A stretch of 64,000 nt of DNA, taken from the NCBI RefSeq assembly GCF_035594035.1, contig NZ_CP141588.1, positions 1,695,501 through 1,759,500 on the forward strand. The letters are read 5' to 3'. The notes under the pieces were generated by a model. It was not told the DNA's origin. It searched no databases and saw only the letters and a list, made by a program, of their open reading frames with translations. Both the position numbers and the translations under genes were made by a program. Shown one piece after another: positions 1 through 10,573 of this stretch. How positions within the stretch are numbered: position 1 is the first letter of the stretch; each line of letters opens with the position of its first letter. The DNA is from Sphingomonas sp. LY54. GTDB taxonomy: Bacteria; Pseudomonadota; Alphaproteobacteria; Sphingomonadales; Sphingomonadaceae.

Positions 1-1
1 C

Positions 2-1315
2 TTCCTCGGCCACAATGACATGATGGCCTATCTGTCGATGATGGCGATCCGCCTGATCGAGCTCCACCGCGTGCTGAAGCCCACCGGCAGCCTCTACCTC
101 CACTGCGATCCGACCGCGTCGCATTACTTGAAGCTGCTGCTCGACGGCGTGTTCGGGCCGGACAATTATCTGAATGAGATCACTTGGAAACGCACGACTG
201 CGCACAGCGATTCTGGCCGGTTCGGGCGCAACACCGACATCATCTTTTTCTACGCCAAGGGGCCAAAGCGGGTCTGGAATCCGGGGTACAGCGCCTACAG
301 CAGCGACTATGTGAGCCGCTTCCGCAACCGCGATCCGGACGGCCGGCGCTGGATGGACGACAATCTCACCGCCAAGGGTTTGTCGGGCGGAGGCTACACC
401 TACGATTATAAGGGCCGGACTTCACTGTGGCGGGTCCCTCCGGAAACGATGCGCCGGCTGGACGAGGAAGGCCGGCTCCACTTCACGCGTGCCGGCGGCA
501 TCCGTCTCAAGCGCTATCTCGACGAAGCTAAGGGCATCCCCGCACAGGCTCTGTGGGACGACATACCGGCCATCAATTCCCAAGCGCAGGAACGGCTCGG
601 CTACCCCACCCAGAAGCCGCTGGCTTTGCTCGAGCGGATCATCTCGGCCTCGTCCAACCCCGGCGATGTCGTGCTCGATCCGTTCTGCGGCTGCGGCACC
701 GCAATCCATGCGGCCGAGAAGCTCGGTCGGCAGTGGATCGGCATCGACATCACCCATCTCGCCATCTCGCTGATCGAACGGCGCATGAAGGAGGCGTTTC
801 CGGACGCCCGCTTCACGGTGGAAGGCACGCCCAAGGACCTTGCCTCGGCGCTCGATCTCGCCCGCCGCGACAAATATCAGTTCCAATGGTGGGCGGTGGC
901 GATGGTCGAGGGCGTGCCCCTGGACGGCAAGAAGAAGGGCGCCGACGGCGGCATAGACGGCCTCATCTATTTCAAGCCCGACGGCAAGCGCACCGAGAAG
1001 GCTCTGGTCTCGGTGAAGGGCGGCCAGCATGTCGGCGTCCAGGCGGTGCGCGACCTGCACAGCGCGATGGAACGCGAGAAGGCGCCGATCGGAATCATCG
1101 TCACCGCGGCGCTTCCGACCGGCCCGATGCTGCGCGAGGCCGCCGCCGTCGGCCGCTTCACCGACGAATGGGGCCGCGGCTGGCCGCGTCTCCAGATCCT
1201 GACCCTGGCGGAACTGTTCCGCGGCAAGCGGCCGGCCATTCCCTTTGCCGACCCGCTCGCCGCATTGCGCCGCACGCGCCGCGAACCGGCGGAGAAGCAG
1301 GACAGCTTCCTCTGA
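2..1315 (+). CDS. Site-specific DNA methyltransferase fused to a PD-(D/E)xK (Mrr-like) domain, 5' partial
   Basis: The reading frame is open at the window edge, so the N-terminus, including the catalytic DPPY-type motif IV, lies outside. Visible parts fit a beta-class N4/N6 amino-methyltransferase: [14 protein letters not shown], then a target-recognition stretch, then the late AdoMet-binding motif DPFCGCGT (about 677-700) followed by GIDI. Motif I lies near the end, as expected for the beta class. After it comes a second domain (about 880-1200) with GADGGIDG and then VSVKGG, the D...(x)xK spacing of Mrr-type restriction nucleases. A single polypeptide may therefore methylate and bind or cleave DNA, or the nuclease domain may serve recognition. 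It converges on the peptidoglycan-binding gene. Methyltransferase assignment is strong; whether the nuclease domain is active is inferred. Confidence 0.85.
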   Translation, partial: FLGHNDMMAYLSMMAIRLIELHRVLKPTGSLYLHCDPTASHYLKLLLDGVFGPDNYLNEITWKRTTAHSDSGRFGRNTDIIFFYAKGPKRVWNPGYSAYSSDYVSRFRNRDPDGRRWMDDNLTAKGLSGGGYTYDYKGRTSLWRVPPETMRRLDEEGRLHFTRAGGIRLKRYLDEAKGIPAQALWDDIPAINSQAQERLGYPTQKPLALLERIISASSNPGDVVLDPFCGCGTAIHAAEKLGRQWIGIDITHLAISLIERRMKEAFPDARFTVEGTPKDLASALDLARRDKYQFQWWAVAMVEGVPLDGKKKGADGGIDGLIYFKPDGKRTEKALVSVKGGQHVGVQAVRDLHSAMEREKAPIGIIVTAALPTGPMLREAAAVGRFTDEWGRGWPRLQILTLAELFRGKRPAIPFADPLAALRRTRREPAEKQDSFL

Positions 1316-1330
1316 TCCCCGCTCCGCGCT

Positions 1331-3235
1331 TCAGGCGAAGGCGCCGCTGCCCCAGCGCTCGCCGGCGAGCTTGGCCTTCACCTTGCCGATCTCGGTCGCG
1401 ACCGTCTTCACCCGGTCCTTCCAGCGCACGTCGCTGCCGCCGATCTTGGCGAGGGCGGCGTCGGGGTCGCTCGACTGGATCGCGTCGCGGATCGTCGCGT
1501 AGCGGCCGCGGCCGTGGTGCAGGATGTCGGCGACCCAGATCAGCCGGTGCACGGGCTGCGTGGCGAGGTTCACACCGTAGCCGCTGCCGAGCCGGTTGAC
1601 GCGCTGGGCGAAGCGCTTGATCCCCAGCGCGACCTGCGCCTCCTTGACGTCGTCGGACTCGATCGACCAGCCCATCAGCCGCGCCGCGCTCTCGACCTCG
1701 GTCGGCGAAACCGAGGTCGCGTCGGGATTGAGATAGGCCATGAAGTCGGTCAGCCGGCCGTTGGCGCCGACCTTCTCGAGCGAGGCCGTGCCGCTCGCCG
1801 TCCGCCGGTGGATCTGCCCGTTGACCAGGCGAAGGTCGGGGAACCAGCGCTCCGCATCCGGCAGCGCCATCAGCCGGCGGAAGAGCAGGATCAGGTTGTC
1901 GTCCGGCGTGTGCGAGGCGAACTGCAGCGCGCCAAAGGTGAGGCCGGCGCCGTCATAGGTATTGACGCGGCCGAACAGCCCGCCGCTCTCGGCGATGATG
2001 GTCGGCGCCAGGAACCAGGCCCACGGCCCCTGCGCGCCCAGCGCCGTTTCCCAGTCGCTCGGGTCGTAATGGCCGCCGGGCAGGTTGGGCAGCTTCGCGG
2101 ACGGCTGGTAGATGCCCTGGAAGCTCGCCCATTTGACGCTGGTGCCGACATAGAAGCCCTGGCCGCCGTCGATCTTGGCCGTCCAGTCCTTGGCCTTCTG
2201 CTCGACGGCGATATCGTGCGGCGGCGCCGGCAGCGGCGGCGGCGTCTCGATGATCGCGATCGACGGCCGCGGGTCCTCCGACGGCAGCGTGTCCACCACC
2301 GCGTCGGCCAGCGTCGGCAGCGTCACGCCGAGCGCGGCGGCCGTATTGGGCCCGACGATCCCGTCCGCCTTGCCCGTGCCGAACTCGCGCGTCTGGAAGG
2401 CCATCAAGGCTTCGATCGTGTCGCGCCCGAAATCGCCGTCCACCGCGCCGAGCTCGTAGCCCTTGGCGATCAACGCCGTCTGCACCGCCTCGACCAAGGC
2501 GCCGGACGATCCGAAACGGACCGATTGCCGGACCTCGCTGGCCGGCTTGCCCGCCACCATCGCCGCCTCGGCCCCGCCGAACAGCATATAGGTGAAGCGA
2601 TTCTGGTTGCCGCCATAAGCGGTGTCGATGAAGCGCTTCCACGGCCCGGTCTCGGGCCTGTTCTGCCGCGCCGGCGATTTGGGATGGCCGCACACGACCT
2701 GGCAGCCCGCGCTGCTGAAGCCCGGCGTGTCGAGATTGTCGTGATAGGCGCAGTGGAGATTGTCCCACACCAGGTCGCCGTCGAGATCGGGCGCGTCGCT
2801 GAGGTCGTAATCGAGATCGTCGCTCGTCCGCCACACCGGGAAGAACACTGCCTGGCGGAAGGCGCGATGCCCGCCCGGCCGGCCGATCTTGTGGACGCCG
2901 CGGACAAAGGAATAGCGGCCGAGCATCAGCATGTTGGCGCCCACGCCCCGCCGTGCCCGCGCGGCGATGATGTTGGCCATCGACGGCACGGTCGAGCCCG
3001 GAAACACCGCCAGCCCGCTTTCGTCGCCGCGCATCTGCCCGAGCGTGCAGCGCATCCGGACATGGTCGATGTCGGTCAGCCGCATCACGTGGCCGGCCGC
3101 GAACGGCGTGCCCGATATGTCGAGCGGCAGCGCCCCGCGTATGCCGAAGAAGACGAGTGCGTCGTCGGGCATGAGGAAATTGTTGCGCGCCGCCAGCCGG
3201 CCGAGCAGCGCCTGCGTGATCGTGAAGTCGGCCAT
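1331..3235 (-). CDS. Peptidoglycan-binding domain protein, probable cell-wall hydrolase
   Basis: 634 aa with no obvious signal peptide. A PG_binding_1 module occupies roughly residues 240-305 (VEAVQTALIAKGY, VDGDFG, T..A...FQ, DGIVGPNT). The N-terminal third contains NLHCAYHDN followed by SSAGCQVVCG, resembling the H...GC pattern of L,D-transpeptidase or DUF5675-type proteins. The C-terminal third contains IIAESGG and YDGAGLTFGALQF, reminiscent of lysozyme-like folds with a catalytic Glu. Taken together it is probably a multidomain peptidoglycan-active enzyme, possibly phage-derived, but only the binding module is secure. The start is the only early ATG. It is divergent from uvrA, with about 215 bp between the two starts. 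Confidence 0.6.
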   Translation of the reverse strand: MADFTITQALLGRLAARNNFLMPDDALVFFGIRGALPLDISGTPFAAGHVMRLTDIDHVRMRCTLGQMRGDESGLAVFPGSTVPSMANIIAARARRGVGANMLMLGRYSFVRGVHKIGRPGGHRAFRQAVFFPVWRTSDDLDYDLSDAPDLDGDLVWDNLHCAYHDNLDTPGFSSAGCQVVCGHPKSPARQNRPETGPWKRFIDTAYGGNQNRFTYMLFGGAEAAMVAGKPASEVRQSVRFGSSGALVEAVQTALIAKGYELGAVDGDFGRDTIEALMAFQTREFGTGKADGIVGPNTAAALGVTLPTLADAVVDTLPSEDPRPSIAIIETPPPLPAPPHDIAVEQKAKDWTAKIDGGQGFYVGTSVKWASFQGIYQPSAKLPNLPGGHYDPSDWETALGAQGPWAWFLAPTIIAESGGLFGRVNTYDGAGLTFGALQFASHTPDDNLILLFRRLMALPDAERWFPDLRLVNGQIHRRTASGTASLEKVGANGRLTDFMAYLNPDATSVSPTEVESAARLMGWSIESDDVKEAQVALGIKRFAQRVNRLGSGYGVNLATQPVHRLIWVADILHHGRGRYATIRDAIQSSDPDAALAKIGGSDVRWKDRVKTVATEIGKVKAKLAGERWGSGAFA

Positions 3236-3425
3236 GGGAAGTCCTCCCGCCCCGCTCGCGCATCGACTCGCGACGCGCGCTCCGATCTTCCGCCCGGGCC
3301 TTCGCCCCGCAAAGCGTTATTGGAACCGGAACGGCGCGATCATGGCCGATCTTGCGCATCCGCCCGCGCGCACCCATCTCCGTTGAGCCGCGTTGACGAC
3401 GTCATGCTGCCCCCTTGCACCTCAA

Positions 3426-3440
3426 GAACAAATATGGAAC
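3426..3440 (+). promoter_or_regulatory. SOS box (LexA operator) of uvrA
   Basis: GAAC at 3426-3429 and GAAC at 3437-3440 are separated by exactly seven bases, matching the alphaproteobacterial LexA operator GAAC-N7-GAAC. The site ends 10 bases before the chosen uvrA ATG, so LexA would block the promoter or early transcription. It also argues against the upstream in-frame ATG at 3415. Confidence 0.8.
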
Positions 3441-3450
3441 AGCCTCCCTT

Positions 3451-6453
<3,003 letters not shown>

Positions 6454-6483
<30 letters not shown>

Positions 6484-6706
6484 GCCGCTGTCGCGCCCGT
6501 AGGGCCGGCCGTCCGGGGGAATGAACGGGACCGGCATGCCCGGGGCATGCCGCAGGCCGTTCAACGGATCGAGCATACGCGTTAGCGAGCGGCCATCAAG
6601 CTGGAGGAAGAAGTTTCGGCCGTCGCGCCACGCTTGGATCGAAAGAAGCGGACATCCGCCTCGAGTCGCGGAATAGATGCGGTCAAATGGAGGCTGTAGG
6701 GCGAGC
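6454..6706 (-). pseudogene. Truncated gene remnant converging on uvrA
   Basis: On the minus strand an open frame without a start codon runs from just after an in-frame TAG (near 6706) to a TGA at 6454-6456 inside the last codons of uvrA. It encodes about 80 residues with a natural protein look: PPFDRIYSATRGGCPLL, SIQAWRDGRNFFLQLDGRSL and GRLSLAH at the end, with core-like GC. The lack of an N-terminus suggests the C-terminal end of a gene whose front was lost when the AT-richer segment beginning near 6.7 kb was inserted. The parent family is not recognised. Confidence 0.5.
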
Positions 6707-6800
6707 TAGGTTGTCGAGCTTTTGATCGTCGTAAACAGGCCCCTCTTGCCATTTCCGCCATGACATGATTCACACGGATCTAAGCAGCAGGAGCACTTGA

Positions 6801-7256
6801 TTGATCACCATCGGTCTGAGAGCCGCACCGCGCTCAGTCACCTTTGCCGTCTATGATACGGATGTGAACTCAATATTGAATGTTGAGGAAATTAGAGCGC
6901 CCGCTGCATTTGCTACGCCAAACATACTGAAATTCCTGAGGATTAATCTCTTAGACGTTCTGCGCGAATACAAGGTGAAACGAGCGGGCATCCGACTAGC
7001 GGAGCCAATGGCGCAGTCCCCAAATCTGGAGCGCATTCAAATCGAGGCGGTGATGCAAGAAGCTTTCGCGAGCAGCACCCTCGACGGGTATTTTGCTGGT
7101 CCAATCGCAACGATAACTGCCCGTCTTGGGATGGAGCGTTCGGACTTCAAACCGCACGTCGAAGGTCAGCGTGAGTATCCCCTAGAAGGGTGGGCAAATA
7201 TGTCGCCTGTTCAACGGGAAGCGGCTCTTTGTGCCGTGGCTGCGGCCGATGTTTAA
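6801..7256 (+). CDS. Small RNase H-like protein of the kinase operon, function unknown
   Basis: 151 aa, starting at TTG 6801 with GCAGGAG six to eight bases upstream. The N-terminal pattern (ITIGLRAAPRSVTFAVYDT, then KFLRINLLDVLREYKVKRAGIRLAE, then ERIQIEAVMQEAFA) has the strand-strand-helix-strand order of an RNase H/RuvC-like fold and recalls DUF3010. The usual acidic catalytic set cannot be confirmed. The C-terminus (SPVQREAALCAVAAADV) is helical. It is the first gene of a three-gene overlapping operon in an AT-richer segment. Its stop overlaps the kinase start, so the products are probably made in fixed proportion. Function is unknown; an effector or sensor partner of the kinase is an inference. 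Confidence 0.7.
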   Translation: MITIGLRAAPRSVTFAVYDTDVNSILNVEEIRAPAAFATPNILKFLRINLLDVLREYKVKRAGIRLAEPMAQSPNLERIQIEAVMQEAFASSTLDGYFAGPIATITARLGMERSDFKPHVEGQREYPLEGWANMSPVQREAALCAVAAADV

Positions 7257-8289
7257 GGCATACAACCGCGCCGAGCTGCAGTTTGATCTGGTTCATGAGA
7301 TCGGTCATGCCGGAAAGAACTCTCGCACCTTCACGGCACGTGATCATCAACTGAATGCGGACATCGTTATGAAGCGCCTCGAGAAGGCGCGCATGAACGA
7401 CCCTGCAGAATTTTTTGCAGAATCAGCCGCTCTCTATGCCAGTTCTCATCCGCATGTCGTGCAAGTTCACTACGCCTGCGAAGACGCCGATTTTGTCTAC
7501 TTGGCTATGCCATATTATCGCCAAGGCTCCGTGAAAGGCCTCATGGCCGCCGGATTTCTCACCGTTCGAGAGGTGATTACGCTCGGCGCGCAGACGCTTA
7601 GCGCGCTGCACAACATCCATTCCAAAGGCCTTATCCACTTCGATGTGAAACCTGACAACATACTTTTGTCAGATCGGCGAGAGGCCCTGCTTTCTGATTT
7701 CGGGTTGGCGCGGCAAGTCCGTGGAGGTCTAGCTGGTCAAGACAGACTGTACCTCAAAATGGTACCGCCTGAGGCTTTCGCTCGTGATCACTTCGATAGG
7801 ACTTTCGATATCTTTCAGCTCGGGTTGACGCTGTACCGCATGTGCAACGGAGACGAAGTATTTTACCAACAGTTTGATCGGTTTGGGGCAGGTGCCGCTT
7901 TCGATCGACATACCTTCCGACACGCGGTGGCAAACGGGCATTTCCCCGATCGGTCTCGGTACCCTGCCCATGTGCCGCTGAAGCTTCGCAACGTGATCCG
8001 CCAATGCTTGGCGACCGACCCGAATGATCGATATCAGTCTGCTCTAGAGGTATCCAACGAACTGGCTGATATCAGCGGCCGCCATTTGGACTGGCGGCTT
8101 GCACCTCACCCTGATCGTAGGGTATGGACCAAGAACATTGAGGGAACAGAATTTGAATTCGAGGTCACCTGCGCTGGGGTTTCCACACTTCGGCGCCGTT
8201 CGCCTGGCGGTGCCTTCAGGCGCATTGGAGATGGTTGTCGAGCAGGAGTGTCAGAGACGGACGTAAAGCGGATTTTGGGAGCGTACTAA
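7249..8289 (+). CDS. Serine/threonine protein kinase
   Basis: 346 aa from ATG 7249, which overlaps the previous stop. An in-frame GTG at 7231 is an alternative. Kinase landmarks are present: VMKRL with Lys42, alpha-C Glu58, HFDVKPDNILL (Asp132, Lys134, Asn137), DFGLA (Asp150), and VPPEAF in the APE position. The glycine loop is degenerate (HEIGHAGKNSRTF) and HRD is HFD, an RD-negative variant. The kinase domain ends near residue 265; a roughly 80-residue, beta-rich C-terminal part (WTKNIEGTEFEFEVTC) is unassigned. There is no transmembrane segment, so it is cytosolic. The operon setting between a small RNase H-like protein and a basic microprotein, with AT-richer composition than the flanks, suggests a horizontally acquired signalling or defence cassette. 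Confidence 0.9.
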   Translation: MFKAYNRAELQFDLVHEIGHAGKNSRTFTARDHQLNADIVMKRLEKARMNDPAEFFAESAALYASSHPHVVQVHYACEDADFVYLAMPYYRQGSVKGLMAAGFLTVREVITLGAQTLSALHNIHSKGLIHFDVKPDNILLSDRREALLSDFGLARQVRGGLAGQDRLYLKMVPPEAFARDHFDRTFDIFQLGLTLYRMCNGDEVFYQQFDRFGAGAAFDRHTFRHAVANGHFPDRSRYPAHVPLKLRNVIRQCLATDPNDRYQSALEVSNELADISGRHLDWRLAPHPDRRVWTKNIEGTEFEFEVTCAGVSTLRRRSPGGAFRRIGDGCRAGVSETDVKRILGAY

Positions 8290-8462
8290 TGGGTAAGATT
8301 AAGCACGACCCGAAGCGATACCTTCGCCGTTCCGACATAGGCTTTGATGCGCTCGCCGTCTCACAGAACCGAAAGACCAAGACCAAGACGGCCAAGTCTT
8401 TGCTCAATGCTGTGGTAGACTCAGGGTTTTACATCGATTTTAAGCCTGGCAAAACCACCTAG
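8289..8462 (+). CDS. Basic microprotein of the kinase operon
   Basis: 57 aa. ATG 8289 shares a base with the kinase TAA (TAATG coupling), which is better supported than upstream in-frame starts. The sequence is lysine/arginine rich (MGKIKHDPKRYLRRSD; QNRKTKTKTAKSLLNA) and ends DFKPGKTT. It could be a kinase substrate, inhibitor or nucleic-acid-binding partner. No family is recognised. Confidence 0.65.
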   Translation: MGKIKHDPKRYLRRSDIGFDALAVSQNRKTKTKTAKSLLNAVVDSGFYIDFKPGKTT

Positions 8463-8545
8463 CGACGGCCACCTGCAGCGCTTACGCATCTTCCGGACTC
8501 CGACGCCACAGTTTTTCTTTACCGATCAGTTGGTGCTGAAGCAGG

Positions 8546-9217
8546 TCACTTGAGATCGTATTCCGGCCTCAACTCCTCCCAAAGTGCGAGAATGCGCTCG
8601 TAACGGGCTGCAAATAGCGCCTCCTCGTCACCTCTCAGGAACGTCGACGCGCCAGAGAACGAACGCCCACGGAGGACGTCTAGGATTTCCATACCCGACA
8701 GCTCGAACTCCGATAGCGCATCGCCCATCAACCAAAGCCCTACGCGCGCCCATTTTTCCTCCAGAGCAGGTTCCTCCGAGAAGTACGGGTAAACGAGTCG
8801 ATGTTGGTCTTCGCCCAGCTTGAGGGCCAAGATGTTATCTACCTTTACTGTAAGCTCCATGCCGGGCACGACATAATGGGTGTGCACCTGCTCTTCGCTC
8901 CAACCTATTGTCAGGTTCGTGTTACGGCGAAACAGCTCGAACCAGCGAAGGAAACCTTGGGTTAGGAGTGGATAGAGACGCTTTCGCCCCGAAACTTCGC
9001 TCAAACGATCAGTGGCCTCGCGAAGATCTTCGAGACCGACCGCGTGATCCTTGGCTGCGTCCCACCAGGGATAATGAAAATGACCACCGCCGACCTTACG
9101 GCCGATCATCTTGTTCCGCTCTGTTCGGAGGTCATTCCTCAGTGCTGAGATCAGTTTATTTTCTGACAGTTCGCAGAGACATAGGAGTTTGTTGAGGTTG
9201 ATGACCTTAATCGACAT
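8546..9217 (-). CDS. Conserved hypothetical protein convergent to the kinase operon
   Basis: 223 aa, soluble, no signal peptide. The N-terminal half is helical with GGGHFHYPWWDAAKDHA. The C-terminal half holds VDNILALKLGEDQHRLVYPYFSEEPAL, followed by an amphipathic segment WARVGLWLMGDALSEF and ARYERILALWEELRP at the end. The arrangement 'D-I-L-x-L-K ... V-Y-P-Y-F' recurs, from memory, in hypothetical proteins of accessory regions, but no catalytic motif is certain. It shares the lower GC of the kinase operon and lies 83 bp from it tail to tail, so it probably arrived with it. Function is not known. Confidence 0.65.
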   Translation of the reverse strand: MSIKVINLNKLLCLCELSENKLISALRNDLRTERNKMIGRKVGGGHFHYPWWDAAKDHAVGLEDLREATDRLSEVSGRKRLYPLLTQGFLRWFELFRRNTNLTIGWSEEQVHTHYVVPGMELTVKVDNILALKLGEDQHRLVYPYFSEEPALEEKWARVGLWLMGDALSEFELSGMEILDVLRGRSFSGASTFLRGDEEALFAARYERILALWEELRPEYDLK

Positions 9218-9404
9218 CAGACAACACCTTTCGTAGCTCGACCCACTATCTGGGCGACACCTGCTCCCCTTCCCCGTTAATTATGTTGTGTTATGAATGA
9301 TCTTTAGCACTCGCCGCCGTTGACTGCCATACGTTTCTGATGCGTTCCGATTAAGAAGAGCTCGTTTTTTTGGGCTCGCCTCTAACGCTCGCCCCCTCGT
9401 TCCA

Positions 9405-9707
9405 CTACCGCTGGCTCGGCAGCGGCAGCGCCTCTCCGTCGGGCGGGTCGCGGGTGAGGTCGAGCCTGGGGCCGCCGATCTTCATGTTGCGCTCGGCGAG
9501 GCACGGCATGCAGCGGGCGTAGCGCTTTACCTCGATCAGATGGTCCGGCTTGCCGCGCAGCGACAGGCGTAGCCACAGCGCCGCCGCGTGCAGCACGCGG
9601 GCGTGGCCGCACTTCCAGCAGGTGAGCCGCACGTTCCAGCCAAGACGCGCCGCCTCGAAGATGCTCTCGATCTGGGGCGGCCTCTCCGGCCCGGGCGACT
9701 CGCTCAT
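9405..9707 (-). CDS. Small zinc-ribbon protein, probably SOS-controlled
   Basis: 100 aa with two CxxC pairs (LTCWKCGHARVL and RYARCMPCLAER) expected to bind one zinc ion, and a basic body (LWLRLSLRGKPDHLIEVKRYA). The start is taken at 9707 (MSESPGPERP) because a GAAC-N7-GAAC SOS box lies immediately upstream; the next upstream Met would fall inside that box. It is divergent from the SRAP gene and would share LexA control with it. The zinc-ribbon plus SOS context suggests a DNA-damage role, which is inference only. Confidence 0.7.
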   Translation of the reverse strand: MSESPGPERPPQIESIFEAARLGWNVRLTCWKCGHARVLHAAALWLRLSLRGKPDHLIEVKRYARCMPCLAERNMKIGGPRLDLTRDPPDGEALPLPSQR

Positions 9708-9710
9708 CGC

Positions 9711-9725
9711 GAACATATAGCGAAC
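9711..9725. promoter_or_regulatory. Bidirectional SOS box
   Basis: GAAC 9711-9714, seven bases, GAAC 9722-9725: a perfect alphaproteobacterial LexA operator. It is 3 bp from the zinc-ribbon start on the minus strand and about 65 bp upstream of the SRAP start on the plus strand, so one LexA site can control both divergent genes. Confidence 0.75.
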
Positions 9726-9790
9726 GCGGATCGTCCCGGCACCCGCTTGCGCCTCTTCATTCGCGCCGCCGCAGCCGCTACACCGCATGC

Positions 9791-10573
9791 ATGTGCAACG
9801 AACAGCGCCGCCGCATCGCGCTCGACCAGATCCGCAACGACTGGAGCCAGACGCGCATCCCGCTGCGCTTCCCCGAAGGCCTCCCCAACCTCGCCCCGCT
9901 CGACTCGATCCGCATCACGGACCCCAATGCGATCATCCGCGCAGCAGCGCCCGCGAGCAGCGAGGCCGGCGCCGATGCGCCGCCCGAGCAGCAACCGGAG
10001 TCGCTGCAAGCCGGCCGACCGGCAGCGGAGCTGACCGAATCGACGGGGTCAGGCCGCCCTGACCCCGCAGCAGCGCCCCCCGCAGCAGGCAGCAAAGAGG
10101 GTCCCCATGAAAGTACCACTTTCATGGGAGAAGCCGAACTGATCATCCGCCGCTGGTCCTGGCCCGGCCCGGGCGGCAAGCCGGTCTACAATTTCCGCTC
10201 GGACGGGCGCGAGTTCGGCAACAGCGCGCGCGGCGGCCGCTGCCTGATCGTCGCCGACGGCTTCTACGAATTCACCACGCCCGAGGTCGCGCCCGGCCAG
10301 CCGAAGCCGAAGCGCAAGCACAAATGGCTGTTCACCAAGCCCGGCGAGGAGTGGTTCTGCATCGCCGGCCTGTGGCGCGCCACAGCCGAGGTCGGCGAGG
10401 CCTATACGATGCTGACCTGCCCGCCCGGCCCGGACGTCGCCCCCTATCACGGCCGCCAGGTGGTGGTGCTCGACCGCGCCGACTGGGCCGCCTGGCTCGA
10501 CGATTCCAACCCCGCCGCCCGCTTCTGCCGCCCCCTCCCCGCCGGCACCCTGGCCGTCGAGCAAGTCCAGTAA
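9791..10573 (+). CDS. SRAP (YedK/HMCES-type) DNA-protein crosslink protein with repeat-derived insertion
   Basis: 260 aa. SRAP proteins covalently trap abasic sites in single-stranded DNA through Cys2. Here the N-terminus is MCNEQ, with Asn in NFRSDGREF, Glu in RCLIVADGFYEF and His in PYHGRQVVVLD, the expected active-site set. Typical members are about 200-220 aa. The excess is a low-complexity segment at residues about 51-113 (Pro/Ala/Glu rich) that corresponds exactly to a copy of the 130-bp intergenic repeat plus a 10-bp-stem hairpin. The core sequence resumes at EAELIIRRWSWPG. An SOS box sits upstream. The inserted region lies before the NFRSDGREF strand, probably as a surface loop, so activity may survive. 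Confidence 0.92.
   Translation: MCNEQRRRIALDQIRNDWSQTRIPLRFPEGLPNLAPLDSIRITDPNAIIRAAAPASSEAGADAPPEQQPESLQAGRPAAELTESTGSGRPDPAAAPPAAGSKEGPHESTTFMGEAELIIRRWSWPGPGGKPVYNFRSDGREFGNSARGGRCLIVADGFYEFTTPEVAPGQPKPKRKHKWLFTKPGEEWFCIAGLWRATAEVGEAYTMLTCPPGPDVAPYHGRQVVVLDRADWAAWLDDSNPAARFCRPLPAGTLAVEQVQ
9941..10068 (+). repeat. Copy 1 of ~130-bp repeat, in frame inside the SRAP gene
   Basis: It matches the order of blocks in the intergenic copies (agcagcg, gaggccggcgc, gcgccgcccgagcag, cggagtcg, gcaagccggccg, ggtcaggccgccctgacc). The terminal hairpin has 9 pairs and tetraloop ccgc. Its second base pair is G-C where copies 2 and 3 have C-G, a compensatory change. It is more diverged than copies 2-4. Confidence 0.75.
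10104..10128. repeat. 10-bp-stem hairpin (TACCA loop) within the SRAP gene
   Basis: cccatgaaag (10104-10113) pairs perfectly with ctttcatggg (10119-10128) around a five-base loop tacca, preceded by GGTC. A second hairpin of the same design lies at 11040-11064 with loop tacta. The two share the AAAG-TACYA-CTTT core but differ in the outer stem, again with compensation. Confidence 0.75.

Noticed and set aside
422..1060. Long minus-strand frame opposite the methyltransferase (and similar frames opposite uvrA, serS, the S9 peptidase and pepN)
   Set aside because: High-GC shadows: Ala/Arg/Gly-rich, no motifs, and lying fully opposite well-supported genes.
6582..6773. 63-codon minus-strand frame behind uvrA
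   Set aside because: The neighbouring frame (6454-6706) is far more protein-like, so this one is a shadow of the remnant.
9357..9380. gagctc-tttttttg-gggctc as a rho-independent terminator
   Set aside because: The T run is in the loop, not after the stem, so it does not match a terminator.
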